64,000 nt of DNA, taken from assembly GCA_910577825.1 (NCBI GenBank), contig CAJTOK010000005.1, positions 28,792 to 92,791 on the forward strand, read 5' to 3'. Numbering within the stretch: the stretch's first letter is position 1; every line of letters begins with the position of its first letter. The notes beneath the pieces were generated by a model. The model ran no database searches and was not told the origin of the DNA. It saw nothing but the letters and a program-made list of their open reading frames with translations. The translations under genes and the position numbers were made by a program. Of this stretch, positions 53,665 to 62,060 are shown in pieces. The DNA comes from an uncultured Lachnospiraceae bacterium (lineage in GTDB: Bacteria > Bacillota > Clostridia > Lachnospirales > Lachnospiraceae).

Positions 53665-54482
53665 TGAACATACTTATGAGTGGCAATGACCATGTATACC
53701 CCGGGATGGAACTTGCCATATATTCAGCCCTTACACATAACAAAGGCATCAACTGGTATATATTCACAATGGATATTGAAATTGATATGGGGGATGGCGG
53801 GGTAATGGTGTTCTGCGGGCTTAACAGCTGGCAGAAAAACAAGTTAAAGAAAATTGTGTCATACCTTGACAATACATCTAAAATTACATTTATTGATATG
53901 AAAGACATGTATATGGAATACCTGGCAGGCAATATAAATGAAACATCCCCTTTTACACCATATGCGGCATTAAGGCTTCTTGCTGATGTTGCATTGCCAG
54001 ATACCAGCCATGTGCTTTACCTGGACTGTGACACAGCAGTCCAGGGTGACATATCAGGCATAATGGATTTCCTTAAATTCGGGAAAGACTATTATGCCTA
54101 TGTATGCCCTGATGCATGTGGCTATGAAGGTGAAATGGTAAGCGGTGTAATGCTGATGGATTTAGGACGTACCAGGGAAGACGGTTTCCTTAAAAGGGCA
54201 AGGGAAAACATACATAAAAACTTATACCAGTACCCTGACCAGGACGCTTTAAGGGATGCAGGGAAACCTGGCCCGCTCCCTGAAACATACAGTTACCTTT
54301 ATGAACTTGAACTCTGTGCATATAAACCGCTGGTACTCCACTTCACAAACAAGCTTTCGCCTAAGATATATGGTGATGAAGGGCGTACTGTTTTTTACAG
54401 GCGTTACCCTTTCCTGGATTATGTGAAAAAGGGTGTGGAATTAATTGATACAATTAACTTTGGCACAAAAGAGGAGTTTTAA
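53661..54482 (+). CDS. GT8-family glycosyltransferase
   Basis: 273 residues. NILMSGNDHVYPGMELAIYS is the N-terminal nucleotide-sugar binding strand of GT8 enzymes. PYAALRLLADVALP and SHVLYLDCDTAVQGDIS contain the DxD metal motif (DCD near residue 120). MVSGVMLMDLGRTREDG and QDALRD follow, and LVLHFTNKLSPKI resembles the C-terminal His box. GT8 enzymes attach glucose or galactose from UDP donors to lipids, proteins or sugars. In this operon a Tyr O-glycosylation of the Tyr-rich tail protein is a reasonable guess. The overlap with the upstream gene shows coupling. Confidence 0.88.
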   Translation: MMNILMSGNDHVYPGMELAIYSALTHNKGINWYIFTMDIEIDMGDGGVMVFCGLNSWQKNKLKKIVSYLDNTSKITFIDMKDMYMEYLAGNINETSPFTPYAALRLLADVALPDTSHVLYLDCDTAVQGDISGIMDFLKFGKDYYAYVCPDACGYEGEMVSGVMLMDLGRTREDGFLKRARENIHKNLYQYPDQDALRDAGKPGPLPETYSYLYELELCAYKPLVLHFTNKLSPKIYGDEGRTVFYRRYPFLDYVKKGVELIDTINFGTKEEF

Positions 54483-54511
54483 AAGGATATATTCAGAAAG
54501 AAGGTGTGGGA

Positions 54512-54835
54512 ATGTACGGGAACACCCCTGTGTGGAAAGATTTAGATTTAAATGGTATCGGGTATTTTACACAGATGTATGTAAAGGATAGTTCTGCAGG
54601 CTCTGGCACAGGTACAGGAAGCGGCGGGAATATATCCCCTGAAGGTTCACCAGAATATGCACTGCTTTCAAAATCCTATGCAGTTGGTGGCACTGGAACA
54701 AGGGAGGGTGAAGATACAGACAATGCAAAATATTATTACGAATTTACAAAATACCTGATAGGAAGCACAAACCTGATGGATGGTGTAAAAATTATTTATG
54801 GTGGGGACGCTTTTGAGGATTTTAGTGAAAAATAA
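54512..54835 (+). CDS. Small protein with a BppU-like SYAVG motif
   Basis: 107 residues; ATG 54512 follows GAAAGAAGG. After an N-terminal WKDLDLNGIGYFTQMY there is a Gly/Ser linker, then PEYALLSKSYAVGGTGTREG and EDTDNAKYYYEF. This is the same motif that occurs twice in the BppU protein (YADLSRSYAVGTGNE with TDNS). It may form a collar or docking module on the baseplate, or bind the modified fibre. It is the last phage gene, followed by a hairpin and the attachment site. Confidence 0.6.
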   Translation: MYGNTPVWKDLDLNGIGYFTQMYVKDSSAGSGTGTGSGGNISPEGSPEYALLSKSYAVGGTGTREGEDTDNAKYYYEFTKYLIGSTNLMDGVKIIYGGDAFEDFSEK

Positions 54836-54869
54836 TTTATTGGTTTATATTTGTAATTAAATTAAAATT

Positions 54870-54900
54870 TAAGGGAATAGCTATACAAACTATTCCCTTA
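54870..54900. terminator. Hairpin after the last phage gene
   Basis: TAAGGGAATAG pairs perfectly with CTATTCCCTTA over nine bases. T-richness on each side is moderate, so it may work in both directions. Confidence 0.65.
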
Positions 54901-55028
54901 GTGTTTAAATTCTATATTATCTCATTCATATATGTTTATATCTCTAATATTCACAATAATCTATTTATAAATTCATATATTTCTCAGGCATAAACCATAC
55001 CCACAATTACTATTTTTTTATTTTTGAT

Positions 55029-55051
55029 TGTGGTAAATTCTGTGGTAAATT
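55029..55051. repeat. Tandem TGTGGTAAATT pair near the attachment site
   Basis: Two copies of TGTGGTAAATT with a 12-base period lie about 40 bases from the tRNA junction. They have the spacing expected of integrase arm-type sites, but this function is inferred. Confidence 0.5.
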
Positions 55052-55091
55052 TTTAACAAATCCTTTAATTACAGCATTTAAAAGCATTTTT

Positions 55092-55137
55092 CACACGGTT
55101 CCGGAAACCGCTGCTCTATCCACTGAGCTACAGATGC
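55092..55137 (-). tRNA. 5' half of a tRNA-Arg(CCG) gene at the prophage junction
   Basis: On the minus strand the sequence starts GCATCTG (acceptor strand), TA, GCTC-AGTGGATA-GAGC (D arm), A, then an anticodon arm GCGGT-TTCCGGA-ACCGT whose loop shows CCG at positions 34-36, so Arg. Downstream the variable loop and T arm are missing; the sequence becomes AT-rich phage DNA after ACCGTGTG. The phage therefore joined the chromosome inside this tRNA, probably in the anticodon arm, and did not supply a 3' half here. The recombinase would be at the other prophage end, outside the window. Confidence 0.8.
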
Positions 55138-55203
55138 ACGGATATACAGGATATTGTATACTGCCCTGAAATACAGGGTTTCTGCTGTATTATAATAATT
55201 TTC

Positions 55204-55235
55204 CACCATTGCCAGGATTTATCCTGGCAATGGTG
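55204..55235. terminator. Perfect 15-bp hairpin beside the tRNA remnant
   Basis: CACCATTGCCAGGAT pairs with ATCCTGGCAATGGTG around a two-base loop. It is flanked by AT sequence. Probably a host terminator (either strand) or small structured element. Confidence 0.55.
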
Positions 55236-55296
55236 TCTATTATAACACATATTATATGAAAATGGAAGAGGAAATTTAGAAATTAGCCAGCCAAAT

Positions 55297-56911
55297 GTTA
55301 CTATTCAGTCATAAAGGCACATTTATAAGGCACACAGTTAAAAAGCTGGTGTGCCTTCAAAAACTTTTTGTATATTTTCCAGTATTCTCATACCTTTTCT
55401 TTTGTATGTTTCCACTACACTTATTATCTTGCAATACATTTCATTTCCACTGTATTTACGGAATCCTCCTGATATTTTCTGGCGGTTTTTACATTTCCGC
55501 AGGTCTCTTTCGCTCATATTGTTTTCAAATGGTACTGAAAAATTGTGCATGAACAAAAGGTGGTTCTCTTTGTATTTTTCAAGCCGTACAAGCAGTGCTT
55601 TTTCTTCCTGTTTTGCAATTTTTCCTTTAACAGTTTTATTTTGCTTTCTTCCATCTGCCAGTATTTCATCATATCTTTTTTCATATTTGGATATTTCTTC
55701 ATCTGTAAAAAATGTCCCTTCTGAAATATGTTTTTTTCTTCTGTCGTTTATACCACATAGAAAAGCTGACATCCCTGATGCCCATTCTGTACCAGCTTCT
55801 TCTGTATTCTTTTTCAGATAACGCAGCAGATGGACATTGCATTCACCATGTCCTTTACCATAATGGTATAATGCCGTTTCATGGTCATGTTCCAGTGTAC
55901 CTGCATATGATTTAAGAAAAGATATTTTATCCAGTGCGTTTATACTTTTTTTCTCCATTGCTGTATATAATACAGCCTTATTGCTGCTGAAATTGCGTAT
56001 ATAACACTGTTTCCCGTCCACTGTCACTACTGTTGCATCAGTACATATAGTTTCTTCATTTAAAAGTTCATTCCCAATCTGCTTTAAGTTTTCTTCTGCT
56101 TTTACAGAAAAACTTTTACAGAAGCTGTATATACTTCCAGAAGAAATATCAAGAGTGTTTCCGGTTAATGCATTAATGAACTGGCATATCCTTTCATTGG
56201 ACATTGCCCCCTCTGCATATAAATCCACAACCACAGACTTTAAAAAAGAACCATATATAACATTACTTCTATACTCTGCTGGTATATTAATTTTTCCATT
56301 TTCATCCTCATAAATCCTTATTTCGTTTATAACCGGAACAACTTCAAAATCAAGTATGTATTTTACAGCATAATTCCCATATCCTTTTCCAATTATTGTG
56401 GTTTTATGTGAATATTTTCCTGTGCCAAGCTTTTCTTCTATGTCTTTTTTCGTAAGGGTGGTTCCTGTGTGCCCTTTCTGTCCTCCTGGTTTTTTAACAC
56501 TTTTTCTCCTGGAACTGTACTGGTTTGCACTCTGGCATTTCTGGTCTGTGGATGGCGGCATTGAAGAATTGGTACTGTTATTGTTTATTATCCTTTTAAG
56601 GCGTTCATTATCATCTGACAGGATTTTTATCTGCCGGTCTTTTTCATCTATTATATTTTCAAGACTGGAAATTTTTTCATTTAATTTTATTACTTCATTT
56701 TTATATTCTTTTTTTTCATTTTTAAGTTCTTTTTCAACAGATACAAGGCGCTCCATAACTTCCATAAGTTGGTTATATATACTTTTTTCATAATTTCCTC
56801 CCATTTTGAAACGCCTCCTTTCTGCTTTTTTCTCATGTATCTATATTAACATAAAACTATATGTTTTGGCAAAAATTATTTATTTTTATACCCTAAAGCC
56901 TGAATAGTAAC
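55297..56911 (-). mobile_element. IS66-family element (single transposase gene type)
   Basis: About 1,615 bp. The left end is GTTACTATTCAG (55297-55308) and the right end its complement CTGAATAGTAAC (56900-56911). Immediately outside both is AGCCAAAT (55289-55296 and 56912-56919), a perfect 8-bp target duplication, the size typical of IS66. Only a TnpC-like gene is present; TnpA and TnpB are absent, as in the ISBst12 subgroup. The intact ends and duplication suggest recent insertion. Confidence 0.93.
55338..56804 (-). CDS. IS66-family transposase (TnpC-like)
   Basis: 488 residues. The N-terminal 75 residues are a leucine-zipper coiled coil, then NSSMPPSTDQK and KKPGGQKGHTGTTLTKK, the IS66 signature. 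The catalytic core has ICTDATVVT (Asp), GTLEHDHETALYHYGKGHGE (Asp/His part), and FENNMSERDLRKCKNRQKIS, which is the conserved C-terminal Glu motif of IS66. Full length for the single-gene subgroup and no frameshift, so probably active. It starts at ATG 56804 close to the right end. Confidence 0.95.
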   Translation of the reverse strand: MGGNYEKSIYNQLMEVMERLVSVEKELKNEKKEYKNEVIKLNEKISSLENIIDEKDRQIKILSDDNERLKRIINNNSTNSSMPPSTDQKCQSANQYSSRRKSVKKPGGQKGHTGTTLTKKDIEEKLGTGKYSHKTTIIGKGYGNYAVKYILDFEVVPVINEIRIYEDENGKINIPAEYRSNVIYGSFLKSVVVDLYAEGAMSNERICQFINALTGNTLDISSGSIYSFCKSFSVKAEENLKQIGNELLNEETICTDATVVTVDGKQCYIRNFSSNKAVLYTAMEKKSINALDKISFLKSYAGTLEHDHETALYHYGKGHGECNVHLLRYLKKNTEEAGTEWASGMSAFLCGINDRRKKHISEGTFFTDEEISKYEKRYDEILADGRKQNKTVKGKIAKQEEKALLVRLEKYKENHLLFMHNFSVPFENNMSERDLRKCKNRQKISGGFRKYSGNEMYCKIISVVETYKRKGMRILENIQKVFEGTPAF

Positions 56912-56988
56912 AGCCAAATGGCGTAAACCTTTAACCAGGCTCTTTATAAAGACTTATATTATATGGTTTTAATTTATGTAATTATTAT

Positions 56989-59109
56989 TTAATAATACAG
57001 CTTTGCAACAGCCTGCACCATATCCCTGTGCTTTCCCCATTCATAATAAAACTGTGAATGTCCTACAGGTGCGCTGCCCGAACATGTTTCAGGCGTACAC
57101 CATGTTATGCCTTTCTTTGTAAGGTAATCCCCAAATGACCCATTAGCACCGCTTATGCTTTCACGTACTGGCCTGTATCCTGTTTTCTGCCTTACAAGGC
57201 TTAGTAATGATGAACTTTTTGTATAATAAATTACCCGTCCTGCTTCATGGTAATTTATAACTGCTTTAGGTTTGATTTTATCTACAAGTTTCACAATGGC
57301 TTTAGTTTCACGTTCAGAAAAGGCATACGGGCCAGAATAGCCTTCCCTGCCACGCTTTGTACCTTTTGAATTATTCTTTCTGAAGCCTGCATTAAAATTC
57401 CTGTTTAAGTCAACTCCCCTTGCATTAGCCTTCCATCTGCTGTAACTCCCCCTGCCAAGGCGCTTGGCAAGCTTTTTTAAAGACGGGCTTTTAATTCTTG
57501 CAAGGCCATACTGGCTTATATTTACACCATCAGGATTAAGCATTGGCACAATATATACACATACTTTATTAAAAAGCTTCTTATAAGCAGTGCCATTATA
57601 TTTGCCAGAATAATAAGACTTACAGCACCTCTCTGCCATCTTCATTACAAGCTGCGAATTAAGCCACTCCCTTGCGTGCATTGCTGACTGTATTAATATT
57701 TTCTTTTTAGCATTCTGGTTGCCAAGCCTTATACAGTAAATATTATTATTATCGGCCGTCTTTGCCAGAACCGAAAGTTCCATAACATCCTGGTATAACT
57801 TTGCCATCTTCTTTAAATCCCTTGACATATCAGCATATGAGTACTTTGTATCGTAGATGCTGACAATATTACCTATAGCACTTTCAGAAAATGAAACATT
57901 TTCATTTGCAATATATCCGCTGCTGCCATCAGAAAGCTTGATTTTAAGCCATCCAGGACTCTTTGCCACACACTGGTACCTTGTCTTTGACTTTGCATTT
58001 CCCTTCTTACTGCCATTATATATTCCTGAATATATAACAGTTTTTTTCTTAATAAAAGCCCCTTTATTTACATTCTCAAATATAAATGTAAATGTAAATT
58101 CTGCCTGTGAAGTATAGTCCCCCATTCCTGAAACTTCTGCCTTGTATGTATCTTCCTTTTTAAGTTGTCCATCCAGTTCTACATTAACCCAGTCCAGACC
58201 TTTATTTACTGTAACTTCTTTACTTGCTGTATTAGTCCCTGACAGGTTTGTTATTGTTAAATACAGTGTAATGCCTGCATCTGGCATATATTCTTTTTCT
58301 TTGTAAAACGAATACGCAAGCAGGTCATTTTCTGTTACCTCATGCCCGAATTTAAGTGCAATCCCCTCATACTCTGAAATAAACACCGTTTCCTGAAGCA
58401 AAAACCTGTCTGAACCAAAATAATCCTGTAAAAGATTCCTGGCATTAAGGAATTTATATACATTTGTTATATTCCATATATTAGAAATACCATCATGCTG
58501 TATATCTGCATCTGTACTAAATGTACTGCTTTCCTTGCTTAAAAGAAGCGCACCATAATAATCCATGTAAACTGTATATGCCTCTTCAAAATTTTTAATG
58601 CCATTATAAAGAATTGTGCTGTTAATATTTTCTATCGCAGTATAAATATCATAATTCCCCATGCTGCGGCTAATGCCATTAACAGCAATATAGGCGGTAC
58701 TTTGTACATCGCTGGCATCTGCTGCATCTGGATAAGAAACAACTTTTAAAACTGCCATGCCAGTACCATCCACTTTTATATTATAATTATCAGATGATAC
58801 GGCATATGGATTATAATTATATTCTTCTGGCAGTCCTCCAAGGCTGTCTAAAATTTCAATATTTATAATATTTCCCTGTCCAGACATTTCCCCTGAATTA
58901 CTAACCTGCGAAAGGTTAAAAGCCTGCCCCTCCTGGACAGATACCATGTTTTTAATCTGGATTTCTTCACCTGTATCTTCTATAGTTGCAGTAATTATAT
59001 TATTAATTGCAGTATTTTCATTCATGCCAAATACAACCGCCGCATCTGCATTTTTATAAAATAATATGCAGAATACCACAATTATTGCATTAATCATTAT
59101 TTTTTTCAT
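56989..59109 (-). CDS. Exported M14 zinc carboxypeptidase with SH3-like domain
   Basis: 706 residues with a signal peptide (MKKIMINAIIVVFCILFYK). The N-terminal 330 residues are a beta-rich binding region, then an SH3-like part (YQCVAKSPGWLKIKLSDGSS). From about residue 420 it is a peptidase M14: AMHAREWLNSQLV supplies the zinc His and Glu, NPDGVNISQYG, GVDLNRNFNAGF (substrate Arg/Asn), VINYHEAGRVIYY the third zinc His, and a late Glu near WCTPETCSGS. Such enzymes trim peptidoglycan stem peptides or peptides outside the cell. Host chromosomal gene; the IS66 element lies just downstream. Confidence 0.9.
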   Translation of the reverse strand: MKKIMINAIIVVFCILFYKNADAAVVFGMNENTAINNIITATIEDTGEEIQIKNMVSVQEGQAFNLSQVSNSGEMSGQGNIINIEILDSLGGLPEEYNYNPYAVSSDNYNIKVDGTGMAVLKVVSYPDAADASDVQSTAYIAVNGISRSMGNYDIYTAIENINSTILYNGIKNFEEAYTVYMDYYGALLLSKESSTFSTDADIQHDGISNIWNITNVYKFLNARNLLQDYFGSDRFLLQETVFISEYEGIALKFGHEVTENDLLAYSFYKEKEYMPDAGITLYLTITNLSGTNTASKEVTVNKGLDWVNVELDGQLKKEDTYKAEVSGMGDYTSQAEFTFTFIFENVNKGAFIKKKTVIYSGIYNGSKKGNAKSKTRYQCVAKSPGWLKIKLSDGSSGYIANENVSFSESAIGNIVSIYDTKYSYADMSRDLKKMAKLYQDVMELSVLAKTADNNNIYCIRLGNQNAKKKILIQSAMHAREWLNSQLVMKMAERCCKSYYSGKYNGTAYKKLFNKVCVYIVPMLNPDGVNISQYGLARIKSPSLKKLAKRLGRGSYSRWKANARGVDLNRNFNAGFRKNNSKGTKRGREGYSGPYAFSERETKAIVKLVDKIKPKAVINYHEAGRVIYYTKSSSLLSLVRQKTGYRPVRESISGANGSFGDYLTKKGITWCTPETCSGSAPVGHSQFYYEWGKHRDMVQAVAKLYY

Positions 59110-59141
59110 CTTTTCTTTTCCTGTTCTTTAATATTTTTATC

Positions 59142-59612
59142 TTAGTTCTGGTTGTTCCTGTTCTTAATAAAAGTTTCAGATGCCGAGCATATTTTATCTG
59201 CAATGCACACGATAAAACTCTCTGCATATACTGGCGGGACTGGCGTAAGTGGGAACATATGTTTCTTTATAATATCTTTCTCAATATCTGTAAGTATAAA
59301 GTCACGCATTGCATTTTTTAGCGCTGCCGATGGATGGAAAAAACCATGCGGCCTGCGGTGTTTATGTCCTTTATCATGCCAGTCATATAAAAAATAATCA
59401 TGCAGGAGTGCGCCCCGCACCATTTCATTATATGATACTTTAATATTAAACTTTGAAGCAATCTGGCAGCTTTTGCGTGCAACCATAATGCTGTGCCTGT
59501 AAATACTTGTATTGCCATGCTGTATATACTTCTTGCACTCATTAAATGAAGAATTATCCACTACCTGTATAAGAATCTCTTTTAATAATTTTTCATAAGC
59601 GGCTTTATACAT
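59142..59612 (-). CDS. HD-domain phosphohydrolase
   Basis: 156 residues from ATG 59612, chosen because GGAAGGTGG lies just upstream. It overlaps the preceding gene by eight bases. The motifs are YRHSIMVARKSCQIA (first His), RGALLHDYFLYDW (HD pair), HGFFHPSAA and a later CIADKICSASE (last Asp), the usual set for metal-dependent HD hydrolases that act on nucleotides or phosphoesters. Substrate unknown. It is the last gene of a four-gene host operon (61,435 to 59,142). Confidence 0.9.
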   Translation of the reverse strand: MYKAAYEKLLKEILIQVVDNSSFNECKKYIQHGNTSIYRHSIMVARKSCQIASKFNIKVSYNEMVRGALLHDYFLYDWHDKGHKHRRPHGFFHPSAALKNAMRDFILTDIEKDIIKKHMFPLTPVPPVYAESFIVCIADKICSASETFIKNRNNQN

Positions 59613-60159
59613 CGGACCACCTTCCAAATATATCCCCATATCTTTCCTGGAAATATATATATGCCCTGTCAAAAATAATCCATAATGCTTCAGCAGCCAC
59701 TATCATTAAAACTACAAAAAGCACTGGCACTTTAGACATTTTAGCTATAAAACCTTCTGTAAAAAGTGCTTCAAAACCAATAAAAAATTTTACCATTACA
59801 AGTGCTGCTGCAAGCAGTACATGGTAACAAACCCCCTTAATAAACATTCCTGGCATTACCGGGGTATTCTTTCCCCTTAGATACTCTGCAACAGAAACAT
59901 ATACAGAAAATCCTGCAAATGTAAAACAGTACAGTTTCTGTGGTGCAAGTATAAATCCTATAAGGAACGTGCCTGCAATAAATACCATGCCTGCCCTGGT
60001 TTTAAAGCGCCTCTGGAAAATCCCTGTTATAAATGATGCTGCCGCAAGCAGGAACATGGAGCTTGCCTCAATAACACCGCTTAAAACTATTAAAATTACC
60101 GCAAGTGCCATAAGTATGCCGCCCCATGCTGCTTCCCTTGTCTTTAAATGCAACTGCAC
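59605..60159 (-). CDS. Multi-spanning membrane protein
   Basis: 184 residues from GTG 60159 (GGAGG upstream). It has five or six hydrophobic helices (WGGILMALAVILIVLSGVI, MFLLAAASFITGIF, MVFIAGTFLIGFIL, LLAAALVMVKFFIGF, VPVLFVVLMIVAAEALWI) with a short basic C-terminus. No transport signature is seen. It is coupled with the HD hydrolase gene downstream and J-domain gene upstream, a conserved looking Clostridia operon of unknown role. Confidence 0.7.
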   Translation of the reverse strand: MQLHLKTREAAWGGILMALAVILIVLSGVIEASSMFLLAAASFITGIFQRRFKTRAGMVFIAGTFLIGFILAPQKLYCFTFAGFSVYVSVAEYLRGKNTPVMPGMFIKGVCYHVLLAAALVMVKFFIGFEALFTEGFIAKMSKVPVLFVVLMIVAAEALWIIFDRAYIYFQERYGDIFGRWSDV

Positions 60160-60599
60160 AAATCACCTCCCATACATTCACAGAGTGAATCTGCACACCA
60201 CAGGTCACAACATACATTCCCTGTACTGCACCCGCCAGAGCCATAATACCCGTTAGGATTACGGCCATAACCCTGTCCATAATTCTGGTAACTCTGCCTG
60301 TTATACTGTCCATTGTTATAACCACTATTATTATAACTGCCCTGTCCACCCTGGCCGCCCCAGCCGCCTTGTCCGCCCTGGTATCCCTGGCTGTATCCGC
60401 TGCCACCGTTTGCCCTTGCATCCATTATCTGGGTATATGCTGCCTGTACCTCTTTAAACTTATCCTCTGCGAGGTCTGCCAAAGGGTTATTTACATAAGA
60501 ATCAGGATGGTACTTCCTGCTTAATTCCTTATATGCCCTTTTTACTTCATCATCAGTGGCGTTTGGTGAAATTCCAAGCACCTGGTATGGGTCTGTCAA
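60144..60599 (-). CDS. J-domain protein with Gly/Gln-rich and Cys-rich tail
   Basis: 151 residues from TTG 60599 (AAGGAGGA upstream, overlapping the previous stop). Residues 1-65 form a J domain: DPYQVLGISPNATDDEVKRA, KYHPDSYVN (HPD) and FKEVQAAYTQIMDA. Residues 70-125 are a Gly/Gln/Tyr-rich linker. The end has Cys repeats (GNVCCDLWCADSLCECMGG). J proteins stimulate DnaK ATPase; the Cys-rich tail may bind metal or attach to a membrane. It is not the general DnaJ, which has zinc-finger and C-terminal domains. Confidence 0.9.
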   Translation of the reverse strand: MTDPYQVLGISPNATDDEVKRAYKELSRKYHPDSYVNNPLADLAEDKFKEVQAAYTQIMDARANGGSGYSQGYQGGQGGWGGQGGQGSYNNSGYNNGQYNRQSYQNYGQGYGRNPNGYYGSGGCSTGNVCCDLWCADSLCECMGGDLCSCI

Positions 60600-61435
60600 T
60601 TTTCTTCCTCCTTTTTCTTTGCGTGGATATAATCATAACGGTTCCATACACCTGCATAGAGTATGTTACGCAAAATATCTATATAATTAATACATGGAAG
60701 CCGTTCAAAAGCACCACATGCTGCTGATATTTCATTCAGGAGCATTTCACGTGTATTTTCTTCAAAACCATCTTCCTTAACTGAATCTTTAAATGGATTA
60801 TACCTGCCTTTTTTAATATCTTCCTGCAAATCATCATATGCGTCCATTATATAAATATACCTGCCAAGGTAATATCCCATGTCACCAAGATATACTTTAA
60901 ATATATCATCTTTGTAAATAAATAACTCTGCAAGAAGACTGCCAAAACAGGACGCATTCTCCATAATATTATATGCCCTGTCCTTTTCAAGCACTGACAG
61001 CCTGCCTAAAGACTTCTTTACTGCATCTGCCTGGCGTTTGTAACTCTTTTCCACCTGCTTTGCACCTTTTTTATAAACCAGTGCACCCGCACCGCCCCTC
61101 AAAGAAGCATCATCATTTTTATCATCAATACACTGGTAATAGCTTAAAAGATAATTAATATCAGCGCAGTAATCCGTAATTTCATTATAAAGTATCCTGT
61201 GCTTTTTTGCCGGATGCACTATACAGTGCCTTTTCTCATGCCTGCATTTTATATTATATACAGAACTTAAAAGTATTATAAGAAAAGTCATGTCATATGT
61301 CAGTGTAATGCGCCCTGCAAGGCCATACTTTGCCCTGAGCCTTTCACAAAGCCCGCAGTAAAAGGCATGATAAACTTCATAATCCTTTATCTTCAGTTCA
61401 GGTTTGCGTATCTGTACATATCCAAACAAAAACAT
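60596..61435 (-). CDS. DUF5685-family protein
   Basis: 279 residues. It begins MFLFGYVQIRKPELKIKDYE and YHAFYCGLCERLRAKYG, the conserved start of DUF5685 with a Cys pair (CGLC). Then come a helical region with THDITYDM-like words (TLTYDMTFLIILLSSVYN), ADINYLLSYYQCIDDKNDD, YIYIMDAYDDLQEDIKKGRYN and DILRNILYAGVWNRYD. The all-helical layout with DDLQED resembles isoprenoid-synthase-like proteins, but no function is established. It precedes the J-domain gene with a 4-base overlap. Confidence 0.8.
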   Translation of the reverse strand: MFLFGYVQIRKPELKIKDYEVYHAFYCGLCERLRAKYGLAGRITLTYDMTFLIILLSSVYNIKCRHEKRHCIVHPAKKHRILYNEITDYCADINYLLSYYQCIDDKNDDASLRGGAGALVYKKGAKQVEKSYKRQADAVKKSLGRLSVLEKDRAYNIMENASCFGSLLAELFIYKDDIFKVYLGDMGYYLGRYIYIMDAYDDLQEDIKKGRYNPFKDSVKEDGFEENTREMLLNEISAACGAFERLPCINYIDILRNILYAGVWNRYDYIHAKKKEEEN

Positions 61436-61540
61436 ACCTCCATCAACAAAAAATGAAATATTTCTTCAAACCGCCTGCTTTATAATATCATAAATTTATG
61501 TTATTATAAAGTATATAAAATGAAAAGGAGATAAATTTTT

Positions 61541-61987
61541 ATGAAATTTTTAATACAGAGAACCAGCAGTGCCACAGTTAAAGCAGATAATGAGATAACA
61601 GGACAAATTGGAAAAGGGCTGTTAATATTTATCGGCATCCGTGACAGTGACACAGAAGAAACCGCAGATAAAATGCTTAAAAAAGCATACAATTTAAGAA
61701 TATTCAGCGACAACGAAGGCAAAACAAACCTCTCATTATGTGATGTAAATGGCGGGCTTCTGCTTATATCACAGTTTACCCTCTATGCAAATTGCAAAAA
61801 AGGCAACCGTCCTTCATTTTTTGAAGCCGGAAGCCCGGAACATGCAGAAAAACTATATAATTATATAGTTAATAAAGCTAAAGAATACTGTAGCACTGTT
61901 GAAACAGGGCGTTTTGGCGCAGATATGGAAGTATCACTTGAAAACGACGGGCCATTTACAATAATGCTTGATTCAGAAGAACTTTAA
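61541..61987 (+). CDS. dtd: D-aminoacyl-tRNA deacylase
   Basis: 148 residues after AAAAGGAG. FLIQRTSSATVKAD is the DTD start, GKGLLIFIGIRDSDTEE the core strand, LLLISQFTLYANCKKGNRPS the SQFTLYA signature, and VSLENDGPFTIML the Gly-cis-Pro-type NxGP motif. It removes D-amino acids from tRNA and protects translation. It is a host chromosomal housekeeping gene that marks the end of the prophage flank. The length is standard for the family. Confidence 0.97.
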   Translation: MKFLIQRTSSATVKADNEITGQIGKGLLIFIGIRDSDTEETADKMLKKAYNLRIFSDNEGKTNLSLCDVNGGLLLISQFTLYANCKKGNRPSFFEAGSPEHAEKLYNYIVNKAKEYCSTVETGRFGADMEVSLENDGPFTIMLDSEEL

Positions 61988-62008
61988 CCTTCCAGGCAAA
62001 CCTGAATA

Positions 62009-62040
62009 ATTTCCTGCCTGCATATAACATGGCAGGAAAT
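62009..62040. terminator. Bidirectional terminator between convergent host genes
   Basis: ATTTCCTGCC pairs with GGCAGGAAAT around a twelve-base loop between dtd and the minus-strand nuclease gene. Confidence 0.7.
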
Positions 62041-62060
62041 GGTAAAACTCCAGTAATTTT

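Larger units (their letters stand above)
54836..55337. other. Prophage end, attachment junction and host flank
   Basis: This 500-base stretch without protein genes holds the last phage terminator (54,870-54,900), AT-rich DNA, the tandem TGTGGTAAATT pair (55,029-55,051), the half tRNA-Arg (55,092-55,137), a 15-bp hairpin (55,204-55,235) and the left end of the IS66 element. Confidence 0.7.
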
